Shown here: positions 7,338 to 15,637 of the stretch, piece by piece
How the letters are laid out: the number at the start of each line of letters is the position of its first letter
Position numbering within the stretch: position 1 is the first letter of the stretch
Virus record (IMG/VR): IMGVR_UViG_3300021963_000442
Coordinates: 1-31,527 of that record
From: a virus
Strand: one strand, 5' to 3'
DNA: 31,527 nucleotides
Translations under genes and position numbers: made by a program
The notes under the pieces: generated by a model
The model's input: only the letters and a program-made list of their open reading frames with translations
Databases searched by the model: none
What the model was told of the DNA's origin: nothing

Positions 7338-8057
7338 ATGGCATTCGAAATAGGGGATAAAGTTAAGCTTAGATTATCTAAAGATACGATGGATCGTCTT
7401 AATCTAGTAGGCGCTCCAATTGATAATAAAATTGTTACTATCGGTAAAGTTTATAAGTTAGACTATGCCCCAGACCAAACTTTATACATGGTTGATTTAG
7501 ATGAGCCAATTAAATTTGAAGAAACTACATTTGATGAGATTTATGATTTAAGAGATGCAGATTTAGACCTAATCGATGCAAATGAGGCTCTTCCAGAAAA
7601 TAAAGTATTAAGATTTTCTTCTTTCTTAACTGAAGCAAAAAAACCTGCACACTGGTACTTTGGAATTGCTGATTGTCATGGTGTAGAATCTTTTAATAAA
7701 GAAAATATTGACCACACATATCTAGATCAACTAGACAGAATTCACGATTTAGGGTTGGCTGATGAAACTGCTCCAACCAGAAAGAGTGTAATGAAAGAAT
7801 ATAATGGTCAATTGAATATGATGATGATGCGTTGCAGATTCAATGAACAGCGCCACCCAGTAGTTTATAGAGTTTTATTAACAGATGATGTTGCTGACTA
7901 TATTCAATCATTTATCGATCAACGTGATTATATTAGCGCCCTAAATGCAATTAAAGATCACTCAACAGAGATTCAATTAGCAAGAGGACAAGGTGCAAAT
8001 CTAGAAAGACGCTGGAATATGATTCCTAATCCAGATCTTGATCCATTCCACGGATAA
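7338..8057 (+). CDS. Two-part protein with internal capsid-protease-like site
   Basis: A 239-residue protein, ATG one base after the previous stop. Residues 1-85 look like a small beta-barrel (FEIGDKVKLRL..., SH3/KOW-like) with an acidic end. Then VLRFSSFLTEAKKPAHW at 90-106 matches the leader-plus-cleavage pattern seen at the N-termini of neighbouring proteins. FLTE|A is identical to the residues around the T4 gp23 maturation site. Residues 105-239 form a separate, mostly helical domain with a run of Met (MMMMR) near 160. The placement suggests a long propeptide or two fused units released by the prohead protease. No enzyme motif is seen. Confidence 0.5.
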   Translation: MAFEIGDKVKLRLSKDTMDRLNLVGAPIDNKIVTIGKVYKLDYAPDQTLYMVDLDEPIKFEETTFDEIYDLRDADLDLIDANEALPENKVLRFSSFLTEAKKPAHWYFGIADCHGVESFNKENIDHTYLDQLDRIHDLGLADETAPTRKSVMKEYNGQLNMMMMRCRFNEQRHPVVYRVLLTDDVADYIQSFIDQRDYISALNAIKDHSTEIQLARGQGANLERRWNMIPNPDLDPFHG

Positions 8058-8121
8058 TCCATTACTCCCCATTACGAACTCCAGCATTATCACAAATAGA
8101 TAATAAAAAAGATTGTGATTA

Positions 8122-10020
8122 ATGCCAACTGACGCGTTACCAAGTATTGCCACCCTATCGGCGGAAGATTCTTCCAAAAAGGAATTTATTCAAGTAGACC
8201 CAATAACTGGGTCAGTTATTGCTGGTGGTAGAGACTACTCGTTATTTAGTCCATGGTATGTTTTTAAATATACGGGCGGTGTTTCCGAAATTAAAGAAGA
8301 TACTTATGTTAAAGCAAGAGATGTATTAAATACTGCATCCAGAAAACAAGCGGCAAATCCAACTGCGGCAACAATTATTGATTGGGGTAAAGAGTTACCG
8401 AATAAGGGTAGCACATTCACACAATGGTCATCTCCATATTCTTGGAGTGATTTTATTTTTTGTAAATTATATGGAGTAGTATCGAACAATAGGATGATTA
8501 CTCTTAGAAAATATCCAGTTGCAGTCAATGATGCAGCAACAACTAGAAGACAAAATAATAATACTGCTAGATTTATTCCAATTGCACAAGCTGTAACTTG
8601 GTTTGGCGAAGGTACAGGTAATGATATTAATTCATTTTGGCAAAATCAATGGAGTATGCCATGGGAAAAGAAATCAATTGATCAAAAGGACGTAGAGGGT
8701 AATGAGATTGTTAACTTTGGAGCTGCTCTAAAAAAGGTATTTGCAGATAGCGGCGCAACAAATATTAATCCTCTGTTTAGTTCAGTATTAGATATTGCCC
8801 TAACTGCATCTGACATGGATATAAATCCAAATCAGAGCGGTTATCAAGGAGCACTAAAAACTGAATTTGAAAAGGTTGCAACCTCAACCGGAAAGGCGTC
8901 AATCGAACAAAAACGCCAAGATTTTATTAAAGGATTATATTCAGACAATGGTGCATATTTTAATCAAATTCTAGGTCCAGTTAATGTTAAGAATAAATTT
9001 CTTATGAGATCTCGCGGATTAAGTGGAGAATCATTTGATACTGATATGTCATTAACCTTTGAATTTAGAACAGATTCATATTATGGATTGGACCAGCGTA
9101 GAGTCGCGCTAGACATTTTAGCAAATATGTTGGAATTGACTTATTCAGATGGAGATTGGTTAGAAGTATTAAACGTGTATTACAAAAAGGTTGGACTTGC
9201 TCTATCTAAAACTGAACAGGCACTGATTCAAAATTCTATGCAAGGTTCAGCGTTTAATCCAGATAAGCTATTTAATGCGCTTGCAACAATTACTAAAGCC
9301 AGAGTAAATGCAGCTTTGGATTTTACGCTACAGGCTGGAGGACAAGCGATTAATGCTGGAGTAAATCTATTAGGTAATTTAGTCGGACTAAATGATATTG
9401 CAAATGCTGATGCAGGTACCCTTAAGACAGCAATGAATATTGCAGTTACAAAAGCACTTGGAGAAACATTTCCAGCATTTGTTCAAAGAAGGTCTGCTGT
9501 GGGAAATCAGCCAACTGGAAACTGGCATATAACAATCGGAAACCCAATAAATCCTATTATGCAAATGGGAGATGTTGTTGTAACTGGTGCAACTTGTACA
9601 TTTAATGATGAACTTGGACCAAATGATTTTCCAACTGAAATGAAATTTGTTGTTTCATTAAAGAGAACTAAACCTAGAGATTCAGCCGATATTAGAAGAG
9701 CATTTGATCTTGGTAGAACTGATTATATTGATTCAAGAGTTGGTGCATCTCAAGATCAACTTAATACATATGGTGTTCAATCAACTAGTCAAGGACAAGC
9801 CGCCTCTGGAAATCAATCTGGTTCAGGTATAAATTCAAATATAAATTTCACTAGGGCAGAAGCATGGATTAAGAGTAGATATGGTGATGGTATGTGGACA
9901 CCAGATACACAATCCTTAGTAAATGATGTATATTTTTACATGCCTAGTGCAGTAAAAGATCTTCCAGTCGGAACAGCAGAACAGGGCTCAACTCAAATTG
10001 GGGTATCAAATACTAACTAA
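8122..10020 (+). CDS. Tail/baseplate structural protein
   Basis: A 632-residue protein that opens the tail module after a 64-base spacer. The region about 475-545 contains GNPINPIMQMGDVVVTGATC, TFNDELGPNDFPTEMKFVV and LKRTKPRDSADIRRAFDLGR. I recognise this combination (a strand-rich domain with LGPNDFP and a positively charged strand followed by PRD) from structural proteins of large contractile-tail phages. The remainder is strand- and Asn/Gln/Ser-rich, without enzyme motifs. The N-terminus MPTDALPS resembles that of the 12166 protein (MPSDALSG), and both share a CTF...KR-type strand region, so they may be distant paralogues. The exact baseplate or tube role cannot be assigned. Confidence 0.55.
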   Translation: MPTDALPSIATLSAEDSSKKEFIQVDPITGSVIAGGRDYSLFSPWYVFKYTGGVSEIKEDTYVKARDVLNTASRKQAANPTAATIIDWGKELPNKGSTFTQWSSPYSWSDFIFCKLYGVVSNNRMITLRKYPVAVNDAATTRRQNNNTARFIPIAQAVTWFGEGTGNDINSFWQNQWSMPWEKKSIDQKDVEGNEIVNFGAALKKVFADSGATNINPLFSSVLDIALTASDMDINPNQSGYQGALKTEFEKVATSTGKASIEQKRQDFIKGLYSDNGAYFNQILGPVNVKNKFLMRSRGLSGESFDTDMSLTFEFRTDSYYGLDQRRVALDILANMLELTYSDGDWLEVLNVYYKKVGLALSKTEQALIQNSMQGSAFNPDKLFNALATITKARVNAALDFTLQAGGQAINAGVNLLGNLVGLNDIANADAGTLKTAMNIAVTKALGETFPAFVQRRSAVGNQPTGNWHITIGNPINPIMQMGDVVVTGATCTFNDELGPNDFPTEMKFVVSLKRTKPRDSADIRRAFDLGRTDYIDSRVGASQDQLNTYGVQSTSQGQAASGNQSGSGINSNINFTRAEAWIKSRYGDGMWTPDTQSLVNDVYFYMPSAVKDLPVGTAEQGSTQIGVSNTN

Positions 10021-10034
10021 AATAATAGAAAACT

Positions 10035-10604
10035 ATGCTTAATTTAAGATTACTTATTGGAAAACCTCTTAAGGTGGGTAGTTTTACTGAAAGAATTTTA
10101 GGTGCTAATATATTTTCATATATTAAATTAAATACTCTAAATTCTTGGAAACATGTTGTATCAAATGAAGAACAAATGAGACCTGATATGATTGCAGATT
10201 ACTATTATAATAATCCTAATTATTTAGATATTTTATGTAAATACAATGGCATATCTAATCCATTTTCACTATACGCTGGTCAAGTATTAATCATACCAAA
10301 AAATCCTAATGATTTTTTTAAAACTGCCATTGATATTATTGATAAGGGAACAATCAAAGCAATTCCTAATATTGTACCTGCATCGACTGCCGATAAATCT
10401 AGACTTAAATATTTGACAAATAAAGCTGCAACTAAAGTTGCGCCTAATGTAACCTTACCTAAAGATCAAAATATAAGAATAAAGGATGGTAATATTATAT
10501 TTGGAGCGGATGTTACAAATGTTAATAAAGCAGACTGTCCTACCCCAATTTCAAGATCAAAGGTGTTAAAAACTTTAATTGAAGCTAAAATATTTAATCA
10601 GTAA
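10035..10604 (+). CDS. gp53-like baseplate wedge protein with LysM-like segment
   Basis: A 189-residue protein. The segment WKHVVSNEEQMRPDMIADYY, then YNNPNYLDILCKYNGISNPF and SLYAGQVLIIPKNP (about 35-95), is typical of the gp53/LysM-type baseplate proteins of contractile tails. In T4 gp53, RPEELANAIYGNPQLYWVLL occupies the same position. In phages this protein joins the wedge to the hub. The C-terminal half is Lys/Ile-rich and not recognisable. The gene overlaps the hub-protein start by one base (TAATGG), consistent with a baseplate operon. Confidence 0.6.
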   Translation: MLNLRLLIGKPLKVGSFTERILGANIFSYIKLNTLNSWKHVVSNEEQMRPDMIADYYYNNPNYLDILCKYNGISNPFSLYAGQVLIIPKNPNDFFKTAIDIIDKGTIKAIPNIVPASTADKSRLKYLTNKAATKVAPNVTLPKDQNIRIKDGNIIFGADVTNVNKADCPTPISRSKVLKTLIEAKIFNQ

Positions 10605-12163
10605 TGGCAGCTACAACTAGTCCAAGTGCATTAGCAACAATATTTCAACCAACTCTGGAAATTAATACCCTAGCAATACCAGATATTAAGGGTCTTAATG
10701 CTGACTCTGGTGGAAGCTCTGCAGATTCTGCAAAGTCTGGTCAAGATGTTGCAAATACAGCTGGCGCATTTGTACCTTATGCAGAAATTGATAATTATCG
10801 TATAATGATGAGAGATTTTATCTCATTGACAATATACCAAAATGGTTTTTTACCAGAAGTAACTTTAAGTTTTATCGATAAAAGTGGATCTTTTAGCGGA
10901 AGGTACTTTCCAAGAAGAAATCCTCTTTTAAAATTATATGTTAAGTCAAACAACCCCGAAACAAAAATGATTAGAGGCGACTATTTAATTGAATCTGTAA
11001 CGGGTAGTCCCACTAATAATACATATACTTCAAATACTCAAGAAAATATCTATACAATAACCGGATCTCTTTTTATTCCTGGTTTATATGGAGATACTAT
11101 AAAGTCTTTGCCTAAATTAAAATCAATTGATGCTCTTAAAAAAATTGCACAAGAATTAAAATTAGGATTTGCAACAAATGAAGAGTCAACTAATGATGAA
11201 ATGACTTGGATTAATCCAAATACTACAGTTGCAAATTTTATTAAGAATATTACAGATAGGGCTTATAAAAATGAAACTAGCTTTTTTACTTCATTTATTG
11301 ATGTAAACTATATTTTAAATTTTATTAATATTGAAAAAGTATTAAGTGCAGAAACTAAAGTATTTCAATATGCAGTTGAAGGCGATGTCACATCTCAAAC
11401 AAATTTGTCTAATTTAGACGATGCTACAACTCGCGATAAAAAAGAAAAAAGATATGAATTTTTTGACGTTGAGTTAAATAGTTCTAGAAAAAGATCTGGG
11501 TCAGCCCTAAATATTATTGAATATTCAATGTATTCAAATCATGGTGAAGTCTTATCTACTCAAGCATATAAAAAGCAAATTAATTGGCACGATAGAGCAG
11601 AGTATTTAAATACAGGTAAATACTTATCATTTTATCACGAACCTCTAAGTAAAACTGAGGTTACAAATAATCAAGTATTATATCAAAAACCCAAGCTTGA
11701 TAATTTTATAGATAAGGAATTATCTTCAAGATGGTTAGGCGTAGATTATAACAATGCTCATACAAACTATAAATTTTCTAAACTACTAAATTTACATAAT
11801 TTAAGTGAATTAACTAAAAACTATTTGGTTGTAAAAATTCCAAGTATGAACCAAAATGTTATTAGAGGAGTTAAGGTTAGAGTACTTATAAAAAATTTAA
11901 AGGATGCAGACGATCCTAGAAATATGCAATCTGATGATAATGTACCAGTTACAGTAGATTCATCGGATAATACAAAGGAGGTCTACGATTACTACTTATC
12001 TGGACTTTACTATGTAAAAGATATTATTTATGAATATGATGTATTTGCAGAATTAGAGAATGCAAAAATGGCAACTACTTTAATTTTAGCAAAACGCGAA
12101 TGGTTAGATGTAAAACCGGATTCATATTTAGAAACTGAAAGATTAAAAAATACTACTGCATAA
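10604..12163 (+). CDS. Baseplate hub protein (gp27/late-control-D-like)
   Basis: A 519-residue protein. From about residue 55 it has the beta-rich layout of phage hub proteins: YRIMMRDFISLTIYQNGFLP and VTLSFIDKSGSF, a middle domain with MTWINPNTTVANFIKNITDR plus AYKNETSFFTSFIDVNYIL (a very typical hub segment, the part where a short linear domain contacts the tube), and later YYLSGLYYVKDIIYEYDV. Position supports the call: it lies directly before an uncharacterised structural gene and the gp5-like spike, and after the gp53-like gene. The hub forms a trimer that carries the spike at the centre of the baseplate. The first 55 residues are low-complexity Ala/Ser/Gly. Identification rests on pattern and context, since gp27-type proteins diverge strongly. 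Confidence 0.55.
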   Translation: MAATTSPSALATIFQPTLEINTLAIPDIKGLNADSGGSSADSAKSGQDVANTAGAFVPYAEIDNYRIMMRDFISLTIYQNGFLPEVTLSFIDKSGSFSGRYFPRRNPLLKLYVKSNNPETKMIRGDYLIESVTGSPTNNTYTSNTQENIYTITGSLFIPGLYGDTIKSLPKLKSIDALKKIAQELKLGFATNEESTNDEMTWINPNTTVANFIKNITDRAYKNETSFFTSFIDVNYILNFINIEKVLSAETKVFQYAVEGDVTSQTNLSNLDDATTRDKKEKRYEFFDVELNSSRKRSGSALNIIEYSMYSNHGEVLSTQAYKKQINWHDRAEYLNTGKYLSFYHEPLSKTEVTNNQVLYQKPKLDNFIDKELSSRWLGVDYNNAHTNYKFSKLLNLHNLSELTKNYLVVKIPSMNQNVIRGVKVRVLIKNLKDADDPRNMQSDDNVPVTVDSSDNTKEVYDYYLSGLYYVKDIIYEYDVFAELENAKMATTLILAKREWLDVKPDSYLETERLKNTTA

Positions 12164-12165
12164 TT

Positions 12166-13884
12166 ATGCCAAGTGATGCTTTATCGGGAAATTCAAACTT
12201 AACTAGTGGATATCGTTCTAAATCTAACGATTATGGAATAAGTGTTTCTTCTGTATTAGATAAGCGACCAGATGAGTTGCCTAATATAATGTACGCATTT
12301 AGAAATGGCCGTACCGAGAGTGTTGGAAATGAAGATCCAACTTACTTTGGATTTTATATTGATATACACTCAACTGAATCTGAAGCAAAGGGAATAGAAA
12401 ACCCATTTACTGGATTAAGAGCAAACCCACTATTCTATTTTCCAGATACAGAAGGCAACCTTAATGTTGATACTGGATTTATGTCAACCAAAAATGATGG
12501 TAAACAGAATTTTAAATCACTTGCAAGTAATCCAAGCGAGGCTAGTGCTATTCAATTCTTAAATCATTTTGGAAATGAAACATTAGAAGATGAATATGAA
12601 GAAATTTGGTCAAACTCAGTTCCCCTAAAAAATAGAGCAAATTCAACTCTAGATGGAATTAAGCCCGATAGCTCAGAACTAAATAGAGGTTATTATTTAG
12701 CAGAATTTAGAAATATCCTAAACTTAATTTTAGCAAAAACTCCATGGGTTTTTAAAGAAATTGATGGAATAAACTCACTATGGGAGAATTCATATAAACA
12801 TAATACGACTGAAGCTACACTTACAATAAAGTGCGAAGAAACAGTTGATCTAAGAATAACTAAACTTGCACATTATTATAAGATGCTTTCATGGGATTCA
12901 TTTAATAATAGACGAGTTTTACCGCATAATTTGTCACAATTTTCAATGGACATATATTTAATGGACCTAAGATTCTTAAAAAGTGCGGTAGATATGGGTG
13001 GAATTAATATTGGATTGGGATTTGGTAGTAATGCAATGTATGATAATTCATTTAGCGCACAAATTAATTTTGGTGGAATTGGTTTTAGATGTATGGGATG
13101 TACATTTGATTTTTCTGGATTGCTAGATAGCTATTCATCTGGTGTAAAATCTAATATAACTGATTCTAGTTATCAACCATCATTTAAAATCAAAGTTAAA
13201 CGAGTTTTACCTGCATCTTATTTTGGAGACCAATCATTTGGTTATGCAACGCTAGGCGAACCTAATTCATTCGTAACTACTGCACTTAGTAGTGCGCTTA
13301 ATGGAGCATTGAATTTAGGACCTTTTACTGGAGGAGTAACTAGAGTATTAACTGCGGCAAAAAATAAACTTGCCAATATTTTAGGAACACCACAAAGATT
13401 ACTAAATGATGCACTCCAAGGAGTTCAACAAAATTTTGAAGCAGGTGTTAATAATTTCCTAGGAGATAATGGACTTAAGATTAGTCCATATGGAAGTGCA
13501 GTATCAGTAGAAGACTTAGTAAATGGAAGAAGAACCTCTCCATTAACTGGAGATATTTTTCCAGGATCTGATTCTAGAACTGCTCCAAGAATAACCCAAG
13601 ACATTTTTCCTGGAGTGGATAATCGAAAAGCCAATCCAATCAGACGAGATGAATTTACTGGAGTGGATAATCGAACGACTGATCCGATTAAAACAGATAT
13701 GTTTCCAGGAAAAACTGTACAACAGAAAAGTCCAATTAAAATGGATGTATTTACTGGTTCAACTAAGACTGAAAAGGGTTCAATTAAATTTGACGTTTTT
13801 CCAGGAGATGGTTCAGTTTCAGCTTTAGTAAACCAAAGAAAACAAGGAGGTAAAATAAGTAGTCAAAACCCATATAAGTCATAA
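12166..13884 (+). CDS. Tail structural protein with C-terminal FPG tandem repeats
   Basis: A 572-residue protein. Residues about 170-350 include HYYKMLSWDSFNNRRVLPHN and LSQFSMDIYLMDLRF, then FRCMGCTFDFSG and FKIKVKRVLPASYFG. This resembles the tube-like fold domains of phage tail initiator or baseplate proteins and the 8122 protein, but I cannot match it to a named T4 gene. Residues 459-549 form about six imperfect repeats of 16-17 residues with the core PI..D.FPG..NR. The last 20 residues are basic. It is flanked by hub and spike genes with 1-3 base spacing, so a baseplate-centre role is likely. The stop overlaps the spike start by one base. Confidence 0.55.
   Translation: MPSDALSGNSNLTSGYRSKSNDYGISVSSVLDKRPDELPNIMYAFRNGRTESVGNEDPTYFGFYIDIHSTESEAKGIENPFTGLRANPLFYFPDTEGNLNVDTGFMSTKNDGKQNFKSLASNPSEASAIQFLNHFGNETLEDEYEEIWSNSVPLKNRANSTLDGIKPDSSELNRGYYLAEFRNILNLILAKTPWVFKEIDGINSLWENSYKHNTTEATLTIKCEETVDLRITKLAHYYKMLSWDSFNNRRVLPHNLSQFSMDIYLMDLRFLKSAVDMGGINIGLGFGSNAMYDNSFSAQINFGGIGFRCMGCTFDFSGLLDSYSSGVKSNITDSSYQPSFKIKVKRVLPASYFGDQSFGYATLGEPNSFVTTALSSALNGALNLGPFTGGVTRVLTAAKNKLANILGTPQRLLNDALQGVQQNFEAGVNNFLGDNGLKISPYGSAVSVEDLVNGRRTSPLTGDIFPGSDSRTAPRITQDIFPGVDNRKANPIRRDEFTGVDNRTTDPIKTDMFPGKTVQQKSPIKMDVFTGSTKTEKGSIKFDVFPGDGSVSALVNQRKQGGKISSQNPYKS
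13540..13812 (+). repeat. Six degenerate ~48-51-nt repeats encoding PI..D.FPG
   Basis: In-frame repeats encode SPLTGDIFPG, PRITQDIFPG, PIRRDEFTG, PIKTDMFPG, PIKMDVFTG and SIKFDVFPG, with variable spacers. Conservation is at the peptide level more than the DNA level, which suggests selection on the protein. Confidence 0.75.
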
Positions 13885-14684
13885 TGTTAAACCGTAATGC
13901 CGATATTAATAGATCAGGAGATAGTTCCATTGATTATCTTGTTAAAAGATATATGGGAACTGTTGTTGATGCAAATGATCCACTAAAGGAGGGTCGTTGT
14001 CGTGTTAGAATACACGGTCTATTTGATTCGCTTGCAGTTGAAGATATTCCATGGGCAAACCCTGGAACAAAGCCCACATTTTTTGGAAAAGAGGGCGCAG
14101 CTAGTATTTCAATACCAAAAAATGGAGCACTAGTTGTAGTAAGATTTGATCAAGGAGATATTTACAGCCCAGAATATGAACAATTACAGGAACTTGCAAA
14201 GGACCTACAAGAAGAACTTAAAAAGGATGGAGAATATCTTGGATCCCATTTTATTTTATGGGATGGCGATGAGGCTCTTAAATTATGGTTTACCGTTGGA
14301 AAGGGGTTAACCTTTGAAAATAAAGAATCCAGAATTAATATTGCACAGGATTCTAAAATAACAATTGAGCATAAAGAAACTCAATCAATTATTGAATTAG
14401 AAGGACCTACTATTAATATTGTAGCAAATTCAACAGTAGATATTAATGCTACTTCTGAAGTTAGAGTTACATCAAGTCAAGTATGGCTAAATGGAGATTT
14501 TACCCGATTGGGACACAGCCCTTCAACTGAACCTGCAGTTATGGGTAATGCAGTTATGACAGCTTTAAAGAGTCTAGCTAGCGCAGTTGATGGAAAGCTT
14601 CCAGCCACCCCAGGGCTAAATGCAGGAGTAATTGCTGCCCTAGAACCTAATGTTTTATCAAAAACCGTTACAGTAGGCTACTAA
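13884..14684 (+). CDS. gp5-like baseplate spike protein without lysozyme domain
   Basis: A 266-residue protein. Residues 20-110 form the N-terminal OB-fold typical of gp5/VgrG-type spikes: [35 protein letters not shown] and [17 protein letters not shown] helical linker follows. Residues about 145-215 are short repeating strands ([59 protein letters not shown]) expected to make the triple-stranded beta-helix needle. The T4 gp5 lysozyme domain between these parts is absent. The protein would trimerise on the hub and help puncture the cell envelope. Its position after the hub and 12166 genes fits. A short Ala-rich C-terminal segment follows the needle. Confidence 0.8.
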   Translation: MLNRNADINRSGDSSIDYLVKRYMGTVVDANDPLKEGRCRVRIHGLFDSLAVEDIPWANPGTKPTFFGKEGAASISIPKNGALVVVRFDQGDIYSPEYEQLQELAKDLQEELKKDGEYLGSHFILWDGDEALKLWFTVGKGLTFENKESRINIAQDSKITIEHKETQSIIELEGPTINIVANSTVDINATSEVRVTSSQVWLNGDFTRLGHSPSTEPAVMGNAVMTALKSLASAVDGKLPATPGLNAGVIAALEPNVLSKTVTVGY

Positions 14685-14703
14685 TTTAGGTATATTAATT
14701 ATA

Positions 14704-15567
14704 GTGAAAGACTATTATAATATACTAGAAGTAGAGCGTGGATGTAGTCCGGATGATATTAAAAAGGCATATAGAAAACTTGCCATTAAATATCACCCAG
14801 ATAAAAATCCAGATGGCGATTCCAAATTTAAGGAAATCGCTGAGGCTTATGGTGTATTAGGAGATCCAGATAAACGCAAAAACTATGATAGAAGCGGTTC
14901 AACTGGATCGACCTTTGAGGATCTTCGAGATATGTTTGGTGGATTTGGAGCTGATGATATTTTTACTCAAAACTGGGGAATCAACTTAGATATTGTAGTT
15001 AATCAAAAAATTGAACTTAGAGATATTTTAAATGGTAAAACCATTGAAGTAGTCTATACAAAAAAGGGAGAATCTACCCCTATTAGATTTAGTGTTGATC
15101 TTAACCCCGATACAACTAAACACCAATTAATTTTTGATGGAGCTCGTGCATTTTCTAGATTAACCTTCCAAAATATGGGAAATCAAGGTAAACTTGGTGG
15201 AGGAAGCATGTTTAACCGAACTTTTATTGGTAACTTGTATGTTTTATTGGATATTGTATTACCAGAAGGAATCTCAATTGATGCATCAGGTAATATTATA
15301 GATAATCGCGAGGTAAGCCTAGATGAGTTAATTAATATTGAAAACTTAATCTTTACTTCAGTAACTGGCACAAACTTTAAGATAAAATCTATCAAAGCTA
15401 AATCATTTAATGATATTAGAATAACTATTCCTGGCCGAGGAATTGGTACAGGGTCTCCAAATAAAGGCTCGTATGTATTTAAAATTCACACAAAGGTGCC
15501 TAATTTCGATAAACTAACTGATCTCGAGAAGCAAGATCTAATAAGCCTAATAAATAAGACTAAATAG
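14704..15567 (+). CDS. DnaJ-family co-chaperone (J domain plus C-terminal domain, no zinc fingers)
   Basis: A 287-residue protein starting at a GTG preceded by an A/T-rich leader. Residues 3-65 are a complete J domain: [20 protein letters not shown], then [10 protein letters not shown] with the essential HPD at 31-33, and [19 protein letters not shown] short Gly/Phe stretch ([11 protein letters not shown]) follows, then a beta-sandwich C-terminal domain starting [18 protein letters not shown] and ending near [20 protein letters not shown]. The CxxCxGxG zinc repeats of type I DnaJ are missing, so it is closer to the CbpA/type II layout. It would stimulate a host DnaK ATPase. Its location between tail and capsid genes suggests a role in virion protein folding. 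That role is inferred. Confidence 0.85.
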   Translation: MKDYYNILEVERGCSPDDIKKAYRKLAIKYHPDKNPDGDSKFKEIAEAYGVLGDPDKRKNYDRSGSTGSTFEDLRDMFGGFGADDIFTQNWGINLDIVVNQKIELRDILNGKTIEVVYTKKGESTPIRFSVDLNPDTTKHQLIFDGARAFSRLTFQNMGNQGKLGGGSMFNRTFIGNLYVLLDIVLPEGISIDASGNIIDNREVSLDELINIENLIFTSVTGTNFKIKSIKAKSFNDIRITIPGRGIGTGSPNKGSYVFKIHTKVPNFDKLTDLEKQDLISLINKTK

Positions 15568-15610
15568 GTGTCAACTTGTCACTTGTTGCGAATTATTTGT
15601 ATCAATACGA

Positions 15611-15618
15611 TATAAATA
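15611..15618 (+). promoter_or_regulatory. Candidate T4-type late promoter (TATAAATA)
   Basis: A perfect TATAAATA in CGATATAAATAATAA, ending 19 nt before the GTG start of the protease-scaffold gene, inside a 70-base gap after the DnaJ gene. Identical to the T4 late promoter core. Likely drives the capsid operon. Confidence 0.65.
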
Positions 15619-15637
15619 ATAAAAAAAATCAGGCAAC

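Noticed and set aside
8058-8121. Late promoter or other element in the spacer before the tail module (GATAATAAA near 8099)
   Set aside because: The string does not fit TATAAATA in register and the spacing to the ATG differs from the three good sites; no hairpin is seen.
15568-15600. Terminator after the DnaJ gene (GTGTCAACTTGTCACTTGTTG)
   Set aside because: Only 4-bp stems can be formed and no T-run follows.
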